Source: an uncultured Actinomycetes bacterium
GTDB lineage: Bacteria > Actinomycetota > Actinomycetes > Mycobacteriales > Mycobacteriaceae
Length of the DNA: 64,000 nt
Assembly: GCA_903884065.1 (NCBI GenBank)
Contig: CAISDL010000128.1
Location: 45,822-109,821, forward strand
Direction: 5' to 3'
The notes below the pieces were generated by a model. That model was given only the letters and a program-made list of their open reading frames with translations. It was not told where the DNA came from and did no database searches. Position numbers and translations under genes: made by a program. Shown in pieces: positions 34,799-44,115 of this stretch. The first letter of the stretch is position 1, and every line of letters begins with the position of its first letter.

Positions 34799-36284
34799 AC
34801 GGTGCCGGATCCGCGGGGGCCGCAATCCCGACCTCAGCGGCCAGCGAAGCCCCGACCCGCTTGGCGATCGAGGATGCCGCGGCGGCGATCGCCAGACCGA
34901 TTGCGCACCAGAGCAATCCGAGTATCGGCGGCGCCGACCAGGTGGTGGAGTCCTTGACGCTGAACCACAGCACCGCGACGATCACCATCACCCCGGCGGC
35001 CGGGAGCAGCAGACCGGATGTCCGTCCGATGCCACCGTGCACCACCGCGAATCGAGGTGCGCCGACGAACCATATCGCGGCGATCTCCACCAGCAGATAG
35101 CACACCATCAGGCACACCGAACCGGCGACCGCGAACAGGAAGTACGTGTCGAGCGCCGGGTTTCCGGTATCGGCCACCGGCCATCCGGTCAGCCAGCACA
35201 CGATGTTGACCGCCGCCGCCAGTACGACGATCAGCCCGGTCGCCCGGCGTGGACCTCCGGTCCCAGGATCGATGTGCGCCAGTGCTTTCGGGCCGAAGCC
35301 GTCGCGCCCGAACGCGAACAACATCCGTCCCGACGTGGCGGCGGTCGCCATGTGGCAGCCGAATGCGCTGACCGTCGCCGTGAGGATCACCAGCAGACTG
35401 AACCACTCGCCGATATAGGTATTGCCGAGGTCTCCGAGGGTGTTTGCGGATCGCTCGAACGCGGCCAGGCCGGCCTTGTCGGTGCCGAAACCGATTGTCT
35501 GAGCGAACATCATCACCACGAAGAGGGCACCGGTCAGCGCCAGCGTGCCGATCAGCGCCCGCGGGATGTTGTGTCCGGGATCGGCGGTCTCCTCACCCAT
35601 CGAGGCGCATGCCTCGAACCCGGCCCAGCACAGGAAGGCCGCCACCACCCCGCCCATGACCGCTGACACCGACGCCCCCGACAGCGAGAAGGTGCTGAAG
35701 TCCATTCCGGTGGGCTGGGCGCCGCCACGGGCGAAGATCACCGCGGCGAGCACCACCATCGCGGCGATGCCGAGGCCTTCAATGGCGAGCAGGACCGTGG
35801 CCAGCAATCGCGCCTCCCGCCCGCTCAGAAGAAATGAGGCGGCGGCGGCGATGAGGACCGGCACCAGCCAGGGCACCTGCACCGGATGGGCCGCCCCTTT
35901 CTGCGCCTCGGCCAGAAGCGAGTTGGTGAACGCGCCCGTCAGCGCCAGGGTCCCGATCGAGAAGCCCAGGTAGGCGCCCAGCATGGCGAACCCCGAGAAG
36001 AAACCGGCGCGCGGACCGACCGTCACGCCCACCAGTGCGTAGGCCGATCCGGCGTGATTGAGGTGACGGGTCAGTCGCACGAAGCTGTAGGCGACCAGCG
36101 CCACCCCGAACAGCCCGATCACGAACACCAGCGGAATGGCCTTGCCGACAGTGCCGATCAGGCCCTGAGCGTTGCTGGCCATCGCCAGCGTCGGGCCGAC
36201 GGTGGCCACCGATAACGCCAGTGCCACCCACATCGGCAGCCGCCGGCGCGGCAGTTCGTCGGTATCGGTCGTCCTGGGGGTCAT
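34791..36284 (-). CDS. APC superfamily amino-acid permease
   Basis: 497 aa from ATG 36284 (GAGGAA upstream); the frame extends further upstream but without family sequence. Twelve membrane segments. APC features: VALALSVATVGPTLAMASNA in helix 1, YSFVRLTRHLNHAGSAYALV, and FLCWAGFEACASMGEE in helix 6 plus LFAFGRDGFGPKALAHI. The substrate is not predictable (amino acids or polyamines). Divergent from the sulfite-oxidase-fold gene, 67 bp apart. Confidence 0.88.
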   Translation of the reverse strand: MTPRTTDTDELPRRRLPMWVALALSVATVGPTLAMASNAQGLIGTVGKAIPLVFVIGLFGVALVAYSFVRLTRHLNHAGSAYALVGVTVGPRAGFFSGFAMLGAYLGFSIGTLALTGAFTNSLLAEAQKGAAHPVQVPWLVPVLIAAAASFLLSGREARLLATVLLAIEGLGIAAMVVLAAVIFARGGAQPTGMDFSTFSLSGASVSAVMGGVVAAFLCWAGFEACASMGEETADPGHNIPRALIGTLALTGALFVVMMFAQTIGFGTDKAGLAAFERSANTLGDLGNTYIGEWFSLLVILTATVSAFGCHMATAATSGRMLFAFGRDGFGPKALAHIDPGTGGPRRATGLIVVLAAAVNIVCWLTGWPVADTGNPALDTYFLFAVAGSVCLMVCYLLVEIAAIWFVGAPRFAVVHGGIGRTSGLLLPAAGVMVIVAVLWFSVKDSTTWSAPPILGLLWCAIGLAIAAAASSIAKRVGASLAAEVGIAAPADPAPFS

Positions 36285-36351
36285 CGGGCTTCCTCGTGGT
36301 CGGCTGCGGAGAAGGGTAGTGGGGTGGCCGACGGCCGGTACCTTGACGGAC

Positions 36352-37887
36352 ATGTCGAGAACCCCGCTCGTTGCCCGCATGACGGCCGGTCTGGCCGCCG
36401 CCGCCATGGCCCTGGGGGTGACCCAGTTGGCCGCCGCCTTCTTCTCCCCGGCCGCCGACGCCCGCACCGCCGTGGGCACCTCGGTGATCAACCTGACCCC
36501 CGGTCCGATCAAGGAATGGGCCATCCAGACCTTCGGGACCAACGACAAGACCTTCCTGACCGTCATGGTGGTGGTGGTCATCAGCGCGCTGATCGCGGCG
36601 GCGGCGATCTGGGAGCGAGCGCGGATTCCGCTGGGCACCCTGGCACTGGCGGTCGCCGGTGTGGCCGGCTCACTGGCCGTCCTGGACCAGCCCGGCGGCC
36701 GCGTCGTCGACCTCATCCCCACCATGCTCGGAACCGGCTGCGGTATCGCGGCGCTACGTCTCCTGACCAGAGAACCGTCGAGTTCTGCTGCCGCACAGGC
36801 CGATCCGGAACAGCCGAACCCGCAGCGGCGCCGCTCACTGCAGACCCTGGGGCTGATCGGCTTCGGCGCCCTCAGCGGGGTCGGCGGAAACCTGCTCAGC
36901 CGGCAACGGCGCTCGGTGGCGGCCGACCGTGACGCCTTCGCCCTGCCGAAGATCAACTCGCCGGCGCCACCGATCCCACCCGGTGTGCAACCCGCCGGCG
37001 TCGACCTGCCGAGTTTCATCACCAGCAATGCGGACTTCTACCGGATCGACACCTCGCTGAGCGTCCCCCAGATCGCGCGTGAGGACTGGAAGTTGCGGAT
37101 CCACGGCATGGTCGACCGCGAAATCACCTACACGCTGGCCGATCTCGCCGCCTTCGAGGTCGTCGAGCGACCGGTCACACTCACCTGTGTGTCCAATCCG
37201 GTCGGCGGGAATCTGATCTCCAACGCCATGTGGACGGGCTATCGCGTCCGGGACCTGTTGAAGGCCGTCGGTATTCAACCGGACGCCGACATGGTGCTCT
37301 CGACATCGCACGACGGCTTCACGGCGGGCACCCCGGTGGAGGCGCTCACCGACAACCGGGAGGCACTGCTGGCCGTGGGAATGAACGGGGTTCCCCTGCC
37401 GGTCGAACACGGCTATCCCGCCCGGTTGGTGGTGCCCGGTCTGTACGGCTTCGTCTCGGCCACCAAGTGGGTGGTGGATCTGGAAATCACCCGCTTCGAC
37501 CGCGCCGAGGCGTACTGGACCAAGCTGGGGTGGTCGGCCAAGGCCCCCATCAAGACCGAGTCACGGATCGACGTTCCGCGAAGCGGCGCGCGGGTGGCGC
37601 CCGGGCCGGTCACCGTCGGCGGGGTGGCCTGGGCCCAGAACCGCGGCATCAAGGCCGTCGAGGTGCGTATCGACGACGGGCCCTGGCAGCCGGCGACCTT
37701 GGGCGCGGCTTACTCCAACGACACCTGGCGGTTGTGGACCTTCCCGTGGCAGGCCACCCCCGGCTCGCACACCGTGACCGCCCGCGCGACCGACAACACC
37801 GGGACGGTTCAGACCCAGGAGCAGGCTCCGCCGCCGCCGGACGGAGCGAGTGGGTGGCCGTCGATCTCGGTCGAGGTGAAGGGCTAG
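36352..37887 (+). CDS. Membrane-anchored sulfite-oxidase-fold molybdopterin protein
   Basis: 511 aa from ATG 36352. N-terminal third has a signal-like helix and three more membrane segments (FLTVMVVVVISALIAAAAIW; LALAVAGVAGSLAVL), then RRRSLQTLGLIGFGALSGVGG. From about 210 it is a sulfite-oxidase-type Moco domain with the Mo-ligating Cys279 in LTCVSNPVGGNLI and GYPARLVVPGLYGF, followed by a C-terminal Ig-like dimerisation domain. I recall Rv0218 as similar in fold. Physiological substrate unknown; no heme or YedZ partner nearby. Confidence 0.85.
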   Translation: MSRTPLVARMTAGLAAAAMALGVTQLAAAFFSPAADARTAVGTSVINLTPGPIKEWAIQTFGTNDKTFLTVMVVVVISALIAAAAIWERARIPLGTLALAVAGVAGSLAVLDQPGGRVVDLIPTMLGTGCGIAALRLLTREPSSSAAAQADPEQPNPQRRRSLQTLGLIGFGALSGVGGNLLSRQRRSVAADRDAFALPKINSPAPPIPPGVQPAGVDLPSFITSNADFYRIDTSLSVPQIAREDWKLRIHGMVDREITYTLADLAAFEVVERPVTLTCVSNPVGGNLISNAMWTGYRVRDLLKAVGIQPDADMVLSTSHDGFTAGTPVEALTDNREALLAVGMNGVPLPVEHGYPARLVVPGLYGFVSATKWVVDLEITRFDRAEAYWTKLGWSAKAPIKTESRIDVPRSGARVAPGPVTVGGVAWAQNRGIKAVEVRIDDGPWQPATLGAAYSNDTWRLWTFPWQATPGSHTVTARATDNTGTVQTQEQAPPPPDGASGWPSISVEVKG

Positions 37888-37904
37888 CTAGGCACCGCGA
37901 CGCC

Positions 37905-40900
37905 TCATTCCGGGGTCGCGACCAGAACCCCTTCGGTGGCGCCGTCGGTGGTGACGAACAGTCCGCGCCCGGGAGGCAGTTGCTGGGCACTGATGCGGCC
38001 GAAGACCTTCACCGTCTGTGGGTCGTTGTCCATGAACAGTGTCGGCGCCCGCGATCCGGTGAGCTTCTGCAGGAAGGGGCTCATGGCGGACACGCCCGCC
38101 CAGTTTCCCGGCAATCGCGCAGCGACAACGTGCAGACCGACTTCGCGGCCGCGTTCGACGAGATTCCACAGCGGTGCCGTCGCGGCCTGCTTTCCCATCA
38201 GTCCGCTGGGCCGCAGTTCGTGCTCATCGTCGATCAGGACGAAATGGTGCGGCCCACTCCAGGGCGGCCGTGCCAGCAATTCCTCCTGGGTCAGTCCGGA
38301 CGGCGGAAGCCTGTCGCGCATCATCGCGGCGATCTCTTCGAGCACCCGGTCGATGTCGTCCGGGGTGTAGGCGTAGGCCCGCAGATTGCGGTCGGGGATT
38401 CGGCCGATGAGGCTGGTCTTCGGGTCGATGATCGTGATCTGCGCCTGTTCCGGAGACAGTCGCGCCGTGATCGCCTGACCGATGGCGGCCAGAGCCGAGG
38501 TCTTGCCGCATCCCTGCCTGCCGACCACCAGCAGGTTGGGCACCTGACGGGTCGCCATCGCCACTGGCTGCAGGGCGCTCTCGCCGATGCCGAACGGCAC
38601 GTTCCACGGATCCGGCGCCGCGGCGTCGGCGCCGTAGGCCGCGATGACGTCGCGCAGGGCGATCCGTTTCGGAAGTCGCGCGAGCGTCTCCACCTTGCCG
38701 GCACCGGTCTGCGCGGCGATCGCCGAGCCGACCGCGCGGGTCGCGACCCGGTCACCACCCGGCCCCAGGATCTCCGGAGTCCCGATCAGCAGTTCGTGCC
38801 CGGTTCGCGTCACACCGAAACCGGGTCGGTCCAACGTTTGCCGAGCGGCCCTGCGGTGCTCCATGCCGGTGCCCATCTGGGTCTCGTCGGGATTGCTCAG
38901 ACGCAACTGGATGCGCGCATTCGCCACGTTCAGCAGTGCCTGCTTCTGCCCCACCAGCCATCCACTGGCGCTGCTGATCACATGAACACCGTAGGAAAGC
39001 CCCTGCCGCGCAATGGATATTGCCCGCTCCCCCAGACCGCTGTCCTTCTCGTAGAGGTCCCCGAAGTTGTCGACCACCAGGAAGACGTCGCCGAATTTGT
39101 CGGAAGGATCCGTCGCGGCGCCTGCCATGGCACCGAAGCGGCGCTCGCGGAACTCCGAGATGTCCATCTGGTAGCGCTTGAACGATGCCTCCCGGGCGCG
39201 CATGAGACCCTCGATGGTGGAGAGCGTTCGCGAAACACCCTCCATATCGGTGACACTCACGACACCGGCGACATGCGGATAGTCCTCGACGGGGTACAAC
39301 GATGCGCCCACGCAGAAGAAGGTCACCCGTTCCGGCCGGTACATCAGCGCCGCTGAGGTGATCAGCGCCATCAACGTGGTCGACTTGCCCCGTTGGGCCG
39401 TCGCCACAACCATGACGTTGTCGGTTTCGGCGTCGATGACGTGCACCCGTTGGGCATGTTCTTCCGGGAAGTCCTCGACGCCGACCGGGAAGACCAAGCC
39501 GGGATTGTCGCCGTAGTCGGCCCACCACGGTTTGCCCCGCCACAATTGCACCAGTGAGTCGGCGGTCTCACTGGCTTCCAGCGGAGGCAGCCAGATCCGA
39601 TGCGGGGGGCGGGCCGGGTGCGACGCCAGTGATTCGCGGATGACGTCGAGCAGCTTCTTTCTCTTGAATCCATCAGCGTGATAAAGGAATTCGTCTGGTT
39701 GTTCGGGTTCCTCCGCCACCGAAAGGGCCGCGCTGTCGGCCTCACTGAGCGGCTGATACTCCCAGGTCAGCGAGCGCGGTTGGGTGAAGCCGACCGAGAC
39801 GGGCTTGTCGAGATCGACGGTCTTCTTCGGCACGACGAACGGCGCCGAGACATAGAAGCACCGGAACGGCTCCAATTCCCGGGGTCCGACCTTCAGCAGC
39901 CCGTAGCCGTTCTCCTTCGACGGCAGGTGCAGAGCGGCGTCGCTGCCGATGACGTCACGCGAGTCCTCTGCCGTCTCGGCGCGCAGTGCCACCCGGAAGG
40001 CGATGTTGCTCTTGGCTTTACTCAGCGAGGAAAGATCGAGGCGTTGGCCGCCGAGGGTGAAGAAGACATTGCAGCCGCGTCCCTCCTGCCCGATATGGAT
40101 GACGAGGTCGATCCATTCCGGGTGGTGGTGAAAGAGCTCCAGGTATTCGTCGATGATGACGAGCAGGATCGGCACCGGTTCGAGGTCGCGCCCGGCGATC
40201 CTCATCTCCTCGTATTCGTTGGCGTCGCGCGCACCCGCGTTCTTGAAAAGTGCATAGCGGCGGGCCATCTCGCCGTCGATGGCTTTGCGCATCCGCTCGG
40301 CGAGGTGGCGGTCGTCCTTACCGAGGTTGGACAGCGAACCCGCGACATGCGGCAGCCCTTCGAGGTCCTGGGCCGCCGACTCGAACTTCATGTCGACGAA
40401 GATGACGATGAAGCTCTCCGGGGAATGGGTCAAAGCGATGCCGTTGCACAGCGCCAGGAAGTACTCCGACTTTCCGGATCCGGAGGTCCCGACCACTACG
40501 GAATGGAATCCGTAGCCGCCGAAATCCTTTGCCCGCAGGATCACGTATTGCAGTTCCCCGCCGGGTTTGACCCCCACCGGGATCATCGCCCATCGGGAGT
40601 CGCCGCGACCGCGGCTGTCCGCCCACAGCCGGTCGACGTCGAGATGTCGGGGATCGCTGATCCCCAGCGAGCGCAACAGTTCCGCGCCTTGACTGTCGGT
40701 TTCGGAGAGTTCGCCGGCCTTCATCGGCGACCAGCGTGCCAACGCCCGCGCGTAGCGATCGGCCGTGCTCTCGGCGAGCATGTCGGCGACCGCATAGAAG
40801 GCATCGCGGTGGCGGAGCCGCCCTTCGCGCAGTTCGAAGCGTTCGGCGGCAGTGGCGAAGCCAACTCCCTGACCGGCACGGCTTGCCAACCGCAGCACTG

Positions 40901-41984
40901 TGATGCCGGCCATGCCCTTCTGGCCTGTCACGGCCTCCCACTGCTCGGGTGTGCCGACGTTGTCGTCGATGATGATCCAGTGCGGCCCGAGAGCCGTGTT
41001 ACCACTCGACTCCACCGGTGAGAGTGTGGTGGTGGGGCTCGATCCGGCCGGGGGCGCCCATGGTCCCCGGCCTTTGCGGTGCAGTTCGCCGTCGAGAGCC
41101 TCTTCGAGTTCACCCGGCGAGGTGAACACCAGGCGGCGCAGACCGCAGGCGTCGAACATCTCGTCGTGGTGGTTGTGCGGTAGCCACACCAGCCATGACC
41201 ACTTCTCGGGGTGGCGGGTGACCACGATCAGCTTGAGATCGCCGGGACTGTGGTAGACCGCGAGTGAACACAGCACCGACCTCGCGAGCGCGTGCAGTTC
41301 GTCGACGCTGTCGCCGACGAAGCTGAAGCCTGGCCGCGACCGCATGCTCAGCACCTTGCCGATGTCGCGGATCTTGCTCTGCTCCAGGATGAAGTCGCGC
41401 AGTGCGCGGCCGGTCACCGGCTCGAGTTCCTCGCCCACCGGGATGTCCGGCCACTGCAGGGACACCGACGATTCCGTTGCAGATTGCACACCGATACCCA
41501 GCCGGACATCGAGGAAGTCCGGATCGCCGCAGCGCCGCTCCCACATCCGGGGACCGCCGATGATCGTGTCGAGGTCGTGCGGGTCGCCGTGGACGAACAG
41601 CTGGCTTCTGCGCTGCTGCTGTGCCGCCCGCTGCACCTCGTCGCGGTCCTCGTCGAGCTGCCTCAGGTAGGTGCGCCGCTGCTTCTCCTGCTCTCCCCAG
41701 CTGATACGCCGGCCGCGGCCGAACCTGCCGCTGAACATCAGCGCGCCGAACCCGACAAGCCCGATCACGGGGAACAAGCCGGATTGCAGGGAGCGGACGC
41801 CGGAGGTGTACATGACCACCAGGGTTCCGATGATGCCCACCAGCAGGGCGGGTGCCGCGATCATCACCAGGATGTTGCGCGGCTCGCGCTCGGGGAGGGC
41901 CAGTGGCGGATCGACCATGACCCGCACCGGTGCCACCGTCGGCGCCGGGGTTCGGGTACCGCGGACGAAGCCTCTCTTGGACAT
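37905..41984 (-). CDS. eccC: Type VII secretion ATPase EccC (fused EccCa-EccCb)
   Basis: 1359 aa. Two membrane segments near 38-57 and 65-85, then the conserved GGPRMWERR and three FtsK/SpoIIIE ATPase domains: Walker A GTSGSGKSEYF near 497-507 with DEYLELF, second ATAQRGKSTT near 860, third VGRQGCGKTSAL near 1155. Domains 1 and 3 have consensus P-loops; domain 2 has a relaxed one. In ESX systems EccC is the motor, and domain 3 binds EsxB-type C-terminal signals. Fusion into one chain is as in EccC2, EccC3 and EccC5. It follows eccB by 2 bp. No EccD, EccE, MycP, EsxA/B or PE/PPE gene is nearby. Confidence 0.95.
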   Translation of the reverse strand: MSKRGFVRGTRTPAPTVAPVRVMVDPPLALPEREPRNILVMIAAPALLVGIIGTLVVMYTSGVRSLQSGLFPVIGLVGFGALMFSGRFGRGRRISWGEQEKQRRTYLRQLDEDRDEVQRAAQQQRRSQLFVHGDPHDLDTIIGGPRMWERRCGDPDFLDVRLGIGVQSATESSVSLQWPDIPVGEELEPVTGRALRDFILEQSKIRDIGKVLSMRSRPGFSFVGDSVDELHALARSVLCSLAVYHSPGDLKLIVVTRHPEKWSWLVWLPHNHHDEMFDACGLRRLVFTSPGELEEALDGELHRKGRGPWAPPAGSSPTTTLSPVESSGNTALGPHWIIIDDNVGTPEQWEAVTGQKGMAGITVLRLASRAGQGVGFATAAERFELREGRLRHRDAFYAVADMLAESTADRYARALARWSPMKAGELSETDSQGAELLRSLGISDPRHLDVDRLWADSRGRGDSRWAMIPVGVKPGGELQYVILRAKDFGGYGFHSVVVGTSGSGKSEYFLALCNGIALTHSPESFIVIFVDMKFESAAQDLEGLPHVAGSLSNLGKDDRHLAERMRKAIDGEMARRYALFKNAGARDANEYEEMRIAGRDLEPVPILLVIIDEYLELFHHHPEWIDLVIHIGQEGRGCNVFFTLGGQRLDLSSLSKAKSNIAFRVALRAETAEDSRDVIGSDAALHLPSKENGYGLLKVGPRELEPFRCFYVSAPFVVPKKTVDLDKPVSVGFTQPRSLTWEYQPLSEADSAALSVAEEPEQPDEFLYHADGFKRKKLLDVIRESLASHPARPPHRIWLPPLEASETADSLVQLWRGKPWWADYGDNPGLVFPVGVEDFPEEHAQRVHVIDAETDNVMVVATAQRGKSTTLMALITSAALMYRPERVTFFCVGASLYPVEDYPHVAGVVSVTDMEGVSRTLSTIEGLMRAREASFKRYQMDISEFRERRFGAMAGAATDPSDKFGDVFLVVDNFGDLYEKDSGLGERAISIARQGLSYGVHVISSASGWLVGQKQALLNVANARIQLRLSNPDETQMGTGMEHRRAARQTLDRPGFGVTRTGHELLIGTPEILGPGGDRVATRAVGSAIAAQTGAGKVETLARLPKRIALRDVIAAYGADAAAPDPWNVPFGIGESALQPVAMATRQVPNLLVVGRQGCGKTSALAAIGQAITARLSPEQAQITIIDPKTSLIGRIPDRNLRAYAYTPDDIDRVLEEIAAMMRDRLPPSGLTQEELLARPPWSGPHHFVLIDDEHELRPSGLMGKQAATAPLWNLVERGREVGLHVVAARLPGNWAGVSAMSPFLQKLTGSRAPTLFMDNDPQTVKVFGRISAQQLPPGRGLFVTTDGATEGVLVATPE

Positions 41985-41986
41985 GG

Positions 41987-43477
41987 CTAGCCTTCTGCGT
42001 TCGGTTGCGACGGGGAGAGTTGCGCGGCGGCCCCGGCCGGGCTGAGCGTGTCGCGGGCCAGCAGTGCGTTGGACTTACTGATGACCGGTCCGGCTGCGAA
42101 GGTTCGGATGATCGGCCACGGCGCCTGCACCGCTCGCTGCGGGTCGATTCCCAACGCCTGCAGCGTGTTCTGTTCCCATTCAATGCCGTAGCGGACCCCC
42201 TGGGGCGACACCCAGTAGAGGCTCTCCCTGGTGTCGGCGTCGGGTGCGCCGCCGGTCGTCGCGACGAAGTTCGCCGCACCGGGAACCATGAGGGTCTGCT
42301 GAGCTTCCACCGAGTCGGGATCACGGTCGTCGCGGACGAGCGTGACAACGCGGGAGTCCAGTTCCGCCCGCGTCGGCAGCCCCCGGCCGTTGATCATCGT
42401 GACCGTTGCCTGCGGATCCGTGGACAGCTTCGTCCAACTCACGCAGTTCACCGGATTGGCGTCGGAATCGATGAACTGGAGCGTGCCGGTCGGGTAGAAG
42501 CCGACGTCGAGAACGTCGACCTCGGGGATGTCGACGAGCTTGTCCGGCGAGATCAGTTCCGGTGCGGTGGCGCCCTGACTGTTGGCGGTTCGCAGCAGAT
42601 CGGCGACGAATTCCGTGACCCGCTGGACCCCGTTGGGCAGCAGGACGTAGAAGCCGCTCACACGACCGCCGGCGTCCCTGGTCTCGAGCACCCGTCCCAC
42701 CACCGATCCGGGCAACACGAGAGATGGCGTGCCGGCTTCCGGAATGGGTGGCACGACAAGCGGTTCGGTGGCCGGTATCGCATCGAACAGCGCGGTGGAC
42801 AACTCGACCGGTCGGGTGGCGCCGGGATCGAGACCGAGATTGAACGTGACGGAACGATCCGCAGGATCGATGCGGCTGCGTTGCCCGTTCCAAATGAGGT
42901 AGGTCGCGTCGCGATGGGTGGCCAGCAACGCCTGCGAAGGGGACATCGGTTCGGCGCGGCCGCCGGACAGCTCGCCGGCGATCGCGGTGACCGTCGGCGC
43001 CTCGCCGGTTCCCCGGCTCGCAGAGGTATCGCAGATCGCCCACGCCGAGACCGGGTTGCCCGAGACCGCCAGGTCGTCCGGAATGCCGGCGATACCGATC
43101 ATCGGGCCGGTCGGGAACTTCGCGATTTCGGCGGGCTTGACCCAGGCCGGTGTCGTCGCGGTACCGGTCGCCAGCCGCGCAGACGTCAGGTTCGGCGCCG
43201 GGAGGAGCCGCCCGTCGATCTTCGCGTACAGCGCACCGGTGTCGCGGTTGCCGACGATGGCGGACTGCCCGACCAGGCCGGCGGGCTTCATGACATTGAG
43301 TAACGCCATCCAACCGCAGCCCAGGAGTACGAAGACCAGCGAGAGCGCCAGCGCGGCTTGCTGCTTGCGGTCGTCGTGCTTCATCCGGACCGAGAACCGG
43401 GTGATCGCCGCCCGGAGCCGGCGGTTGTAGAACACGTGGCCCGAGTTCTGGTCCCTGTTCGAGAGATTCAGCGGCAT
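41987..43477 (-). CDS. eccB: Type VII secretion core protein EccB
   Basis: 496 aa from ATG 43477, with GGAGGA 8 nt upstream; the frame continues upstream without homology. The typical EccB start is MPLNLSNRDQNSGHVFYNRR (residues 1-20), followed by a single membrane segment (ALALSLVFVLLGCGWMALL) and a periplasmic repeat domain with paired cysteines (AWAICDTS; NPVNCVSW). EccB is part of the ESX membrane complex at the periplasmic side. Directly upstream of eccC, the order seen in ESX-1, -2, -3 and -5 but not ESX-4. Confidence 0.95.
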   Translation of the reverse strand: MPLNLSNRDQNSGHVFYNRRLRAAITRFSVRMKHDDRKQQAALALSLVFVLLGCGWMALLNVMKPAGLVGQSAIVGNRDTGALYAKIDGRLLPAPNLTSARLATGTATTPAWVKPAEIAKFPTGPMIGIAGIPDDLAVSGNPVSAWAICDTSASRGTGEAPTVTAIAGELSGGRAEPMSPSQALLATHRDATYLIWNGQRSRIDPADRSVTFNLGLDPGATRPVELSTALFDAIPATEPLVVPPIPEAGTPSLVLPGSVVGRVLETRDAGGRVSGFYVLLPNGVQRVTEFVADLLRTANSQGATAPELISPDKLVDIPEVDVLDVGFYPTGTLQFIDSDANPVNCVSWTKLSTDPQATVTMINGRGLPTRAELDSRVVTLVRDDRDPDSVEAQQTLMVPGAANFVATTGGAPDADTRESLYWVSPQGVRYGIEWEQNTLQALGIDPQRAVQAPWPIIRTFAAGPVISKSNALLARDTLSPAGAAAQLSPSQPNAEG

Positions 43478-43535
43478 GGGCGGCGTCCTCCGGTGGCTGG
43501 GCCCCCTGTCCGGGGTGCGGGATTGCAGCAGGTGG

Positions 43536-43859
43536 TCATTCCAGCTCACCGCCGTAGCGGGCCCGGTAGTCCTCTTCCACCTCGGCTCGCAGCGCGCCGA
43601 AGGCGATATTGAGCCGCTCGGCCAGCTCACCATGGCTGTAATCCGTGGTGACGCCGGGCTGCAGAACGAGATCGACGAGTTTGCCGTCGGAGTTGGCCAC
43701 CGCACGGATATCGCCCAAGTCGACGCTGTATGTGACGGTTTCAGCCTGGGCGACGAGGGCCTCCCAGCGGTCGGCGGCCTCGGCCAGGTCGCGCAGAACG
43801 GAATCGACGAGGTCTCTGTCGCTAAGCCAGGCTCCCCCGGTGGGCCCCTCCATGGACAC
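43536..43859 (-). CDS. YbaB/EspL-like small protein
   Basis: 107 aa from GTG 43859 (ATG 43853 also possible). The N-terminal half is helical (RDLVDSVLRDLAEAADRWEA) and the second half has the YbaB/EbfC pattern: VANSDGKLVDLVLQPGVTTD followed by a helix HGELAERLNIAFGALRAE. EspL and related ESX-linked proteins share this fold. It lies 58 bp before eccB on the same strand, so it is probably first gene of the operon. Its role may be chaperone- or regulator-like; this is inference. Confidence 0.75.
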   Translation of the reverse strand: MSMEGPTGGAWLSDRDLVDSVLRDLAEAADRWEALVAQAETVTYSVDLGDIRAVANSDGKLVDLVLQPGVTTDYSHGELAERLNIAFGALRAEVEEDYRARYGGELE

Positions 43860-44115
43860 AGTATGTCGAGTGTGCTGAACTGCGTCAATTCGCTAGGAGC
43901 GAGCGCTGTGGACAGGCCGCCGGGCCGTCCCAGCAATCTCGCCGGAGCTGTTCGCCGCACCTCGGACTCGGCAGCCGCGGCTCGCCGCCGGACACGGGCG
44001 CTTGATGCGACGCCTGCAACCGACCGAGCGGGGAGCGGCCGGAATCCGACAGCGCGACATTTGCCAGGACTCGCACCATCGGCTGGCGCAGCCGGCTGGC
44101 ACTAGGCTCGCGCAG

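Noticed and set aside
37905..43859. Assignment of the EccB/EccC genes to ESX-4
   Set aside because: ESX-4 has the order eccC-eccD-mycP-eccB; here eccB is directly upstream of eccC.
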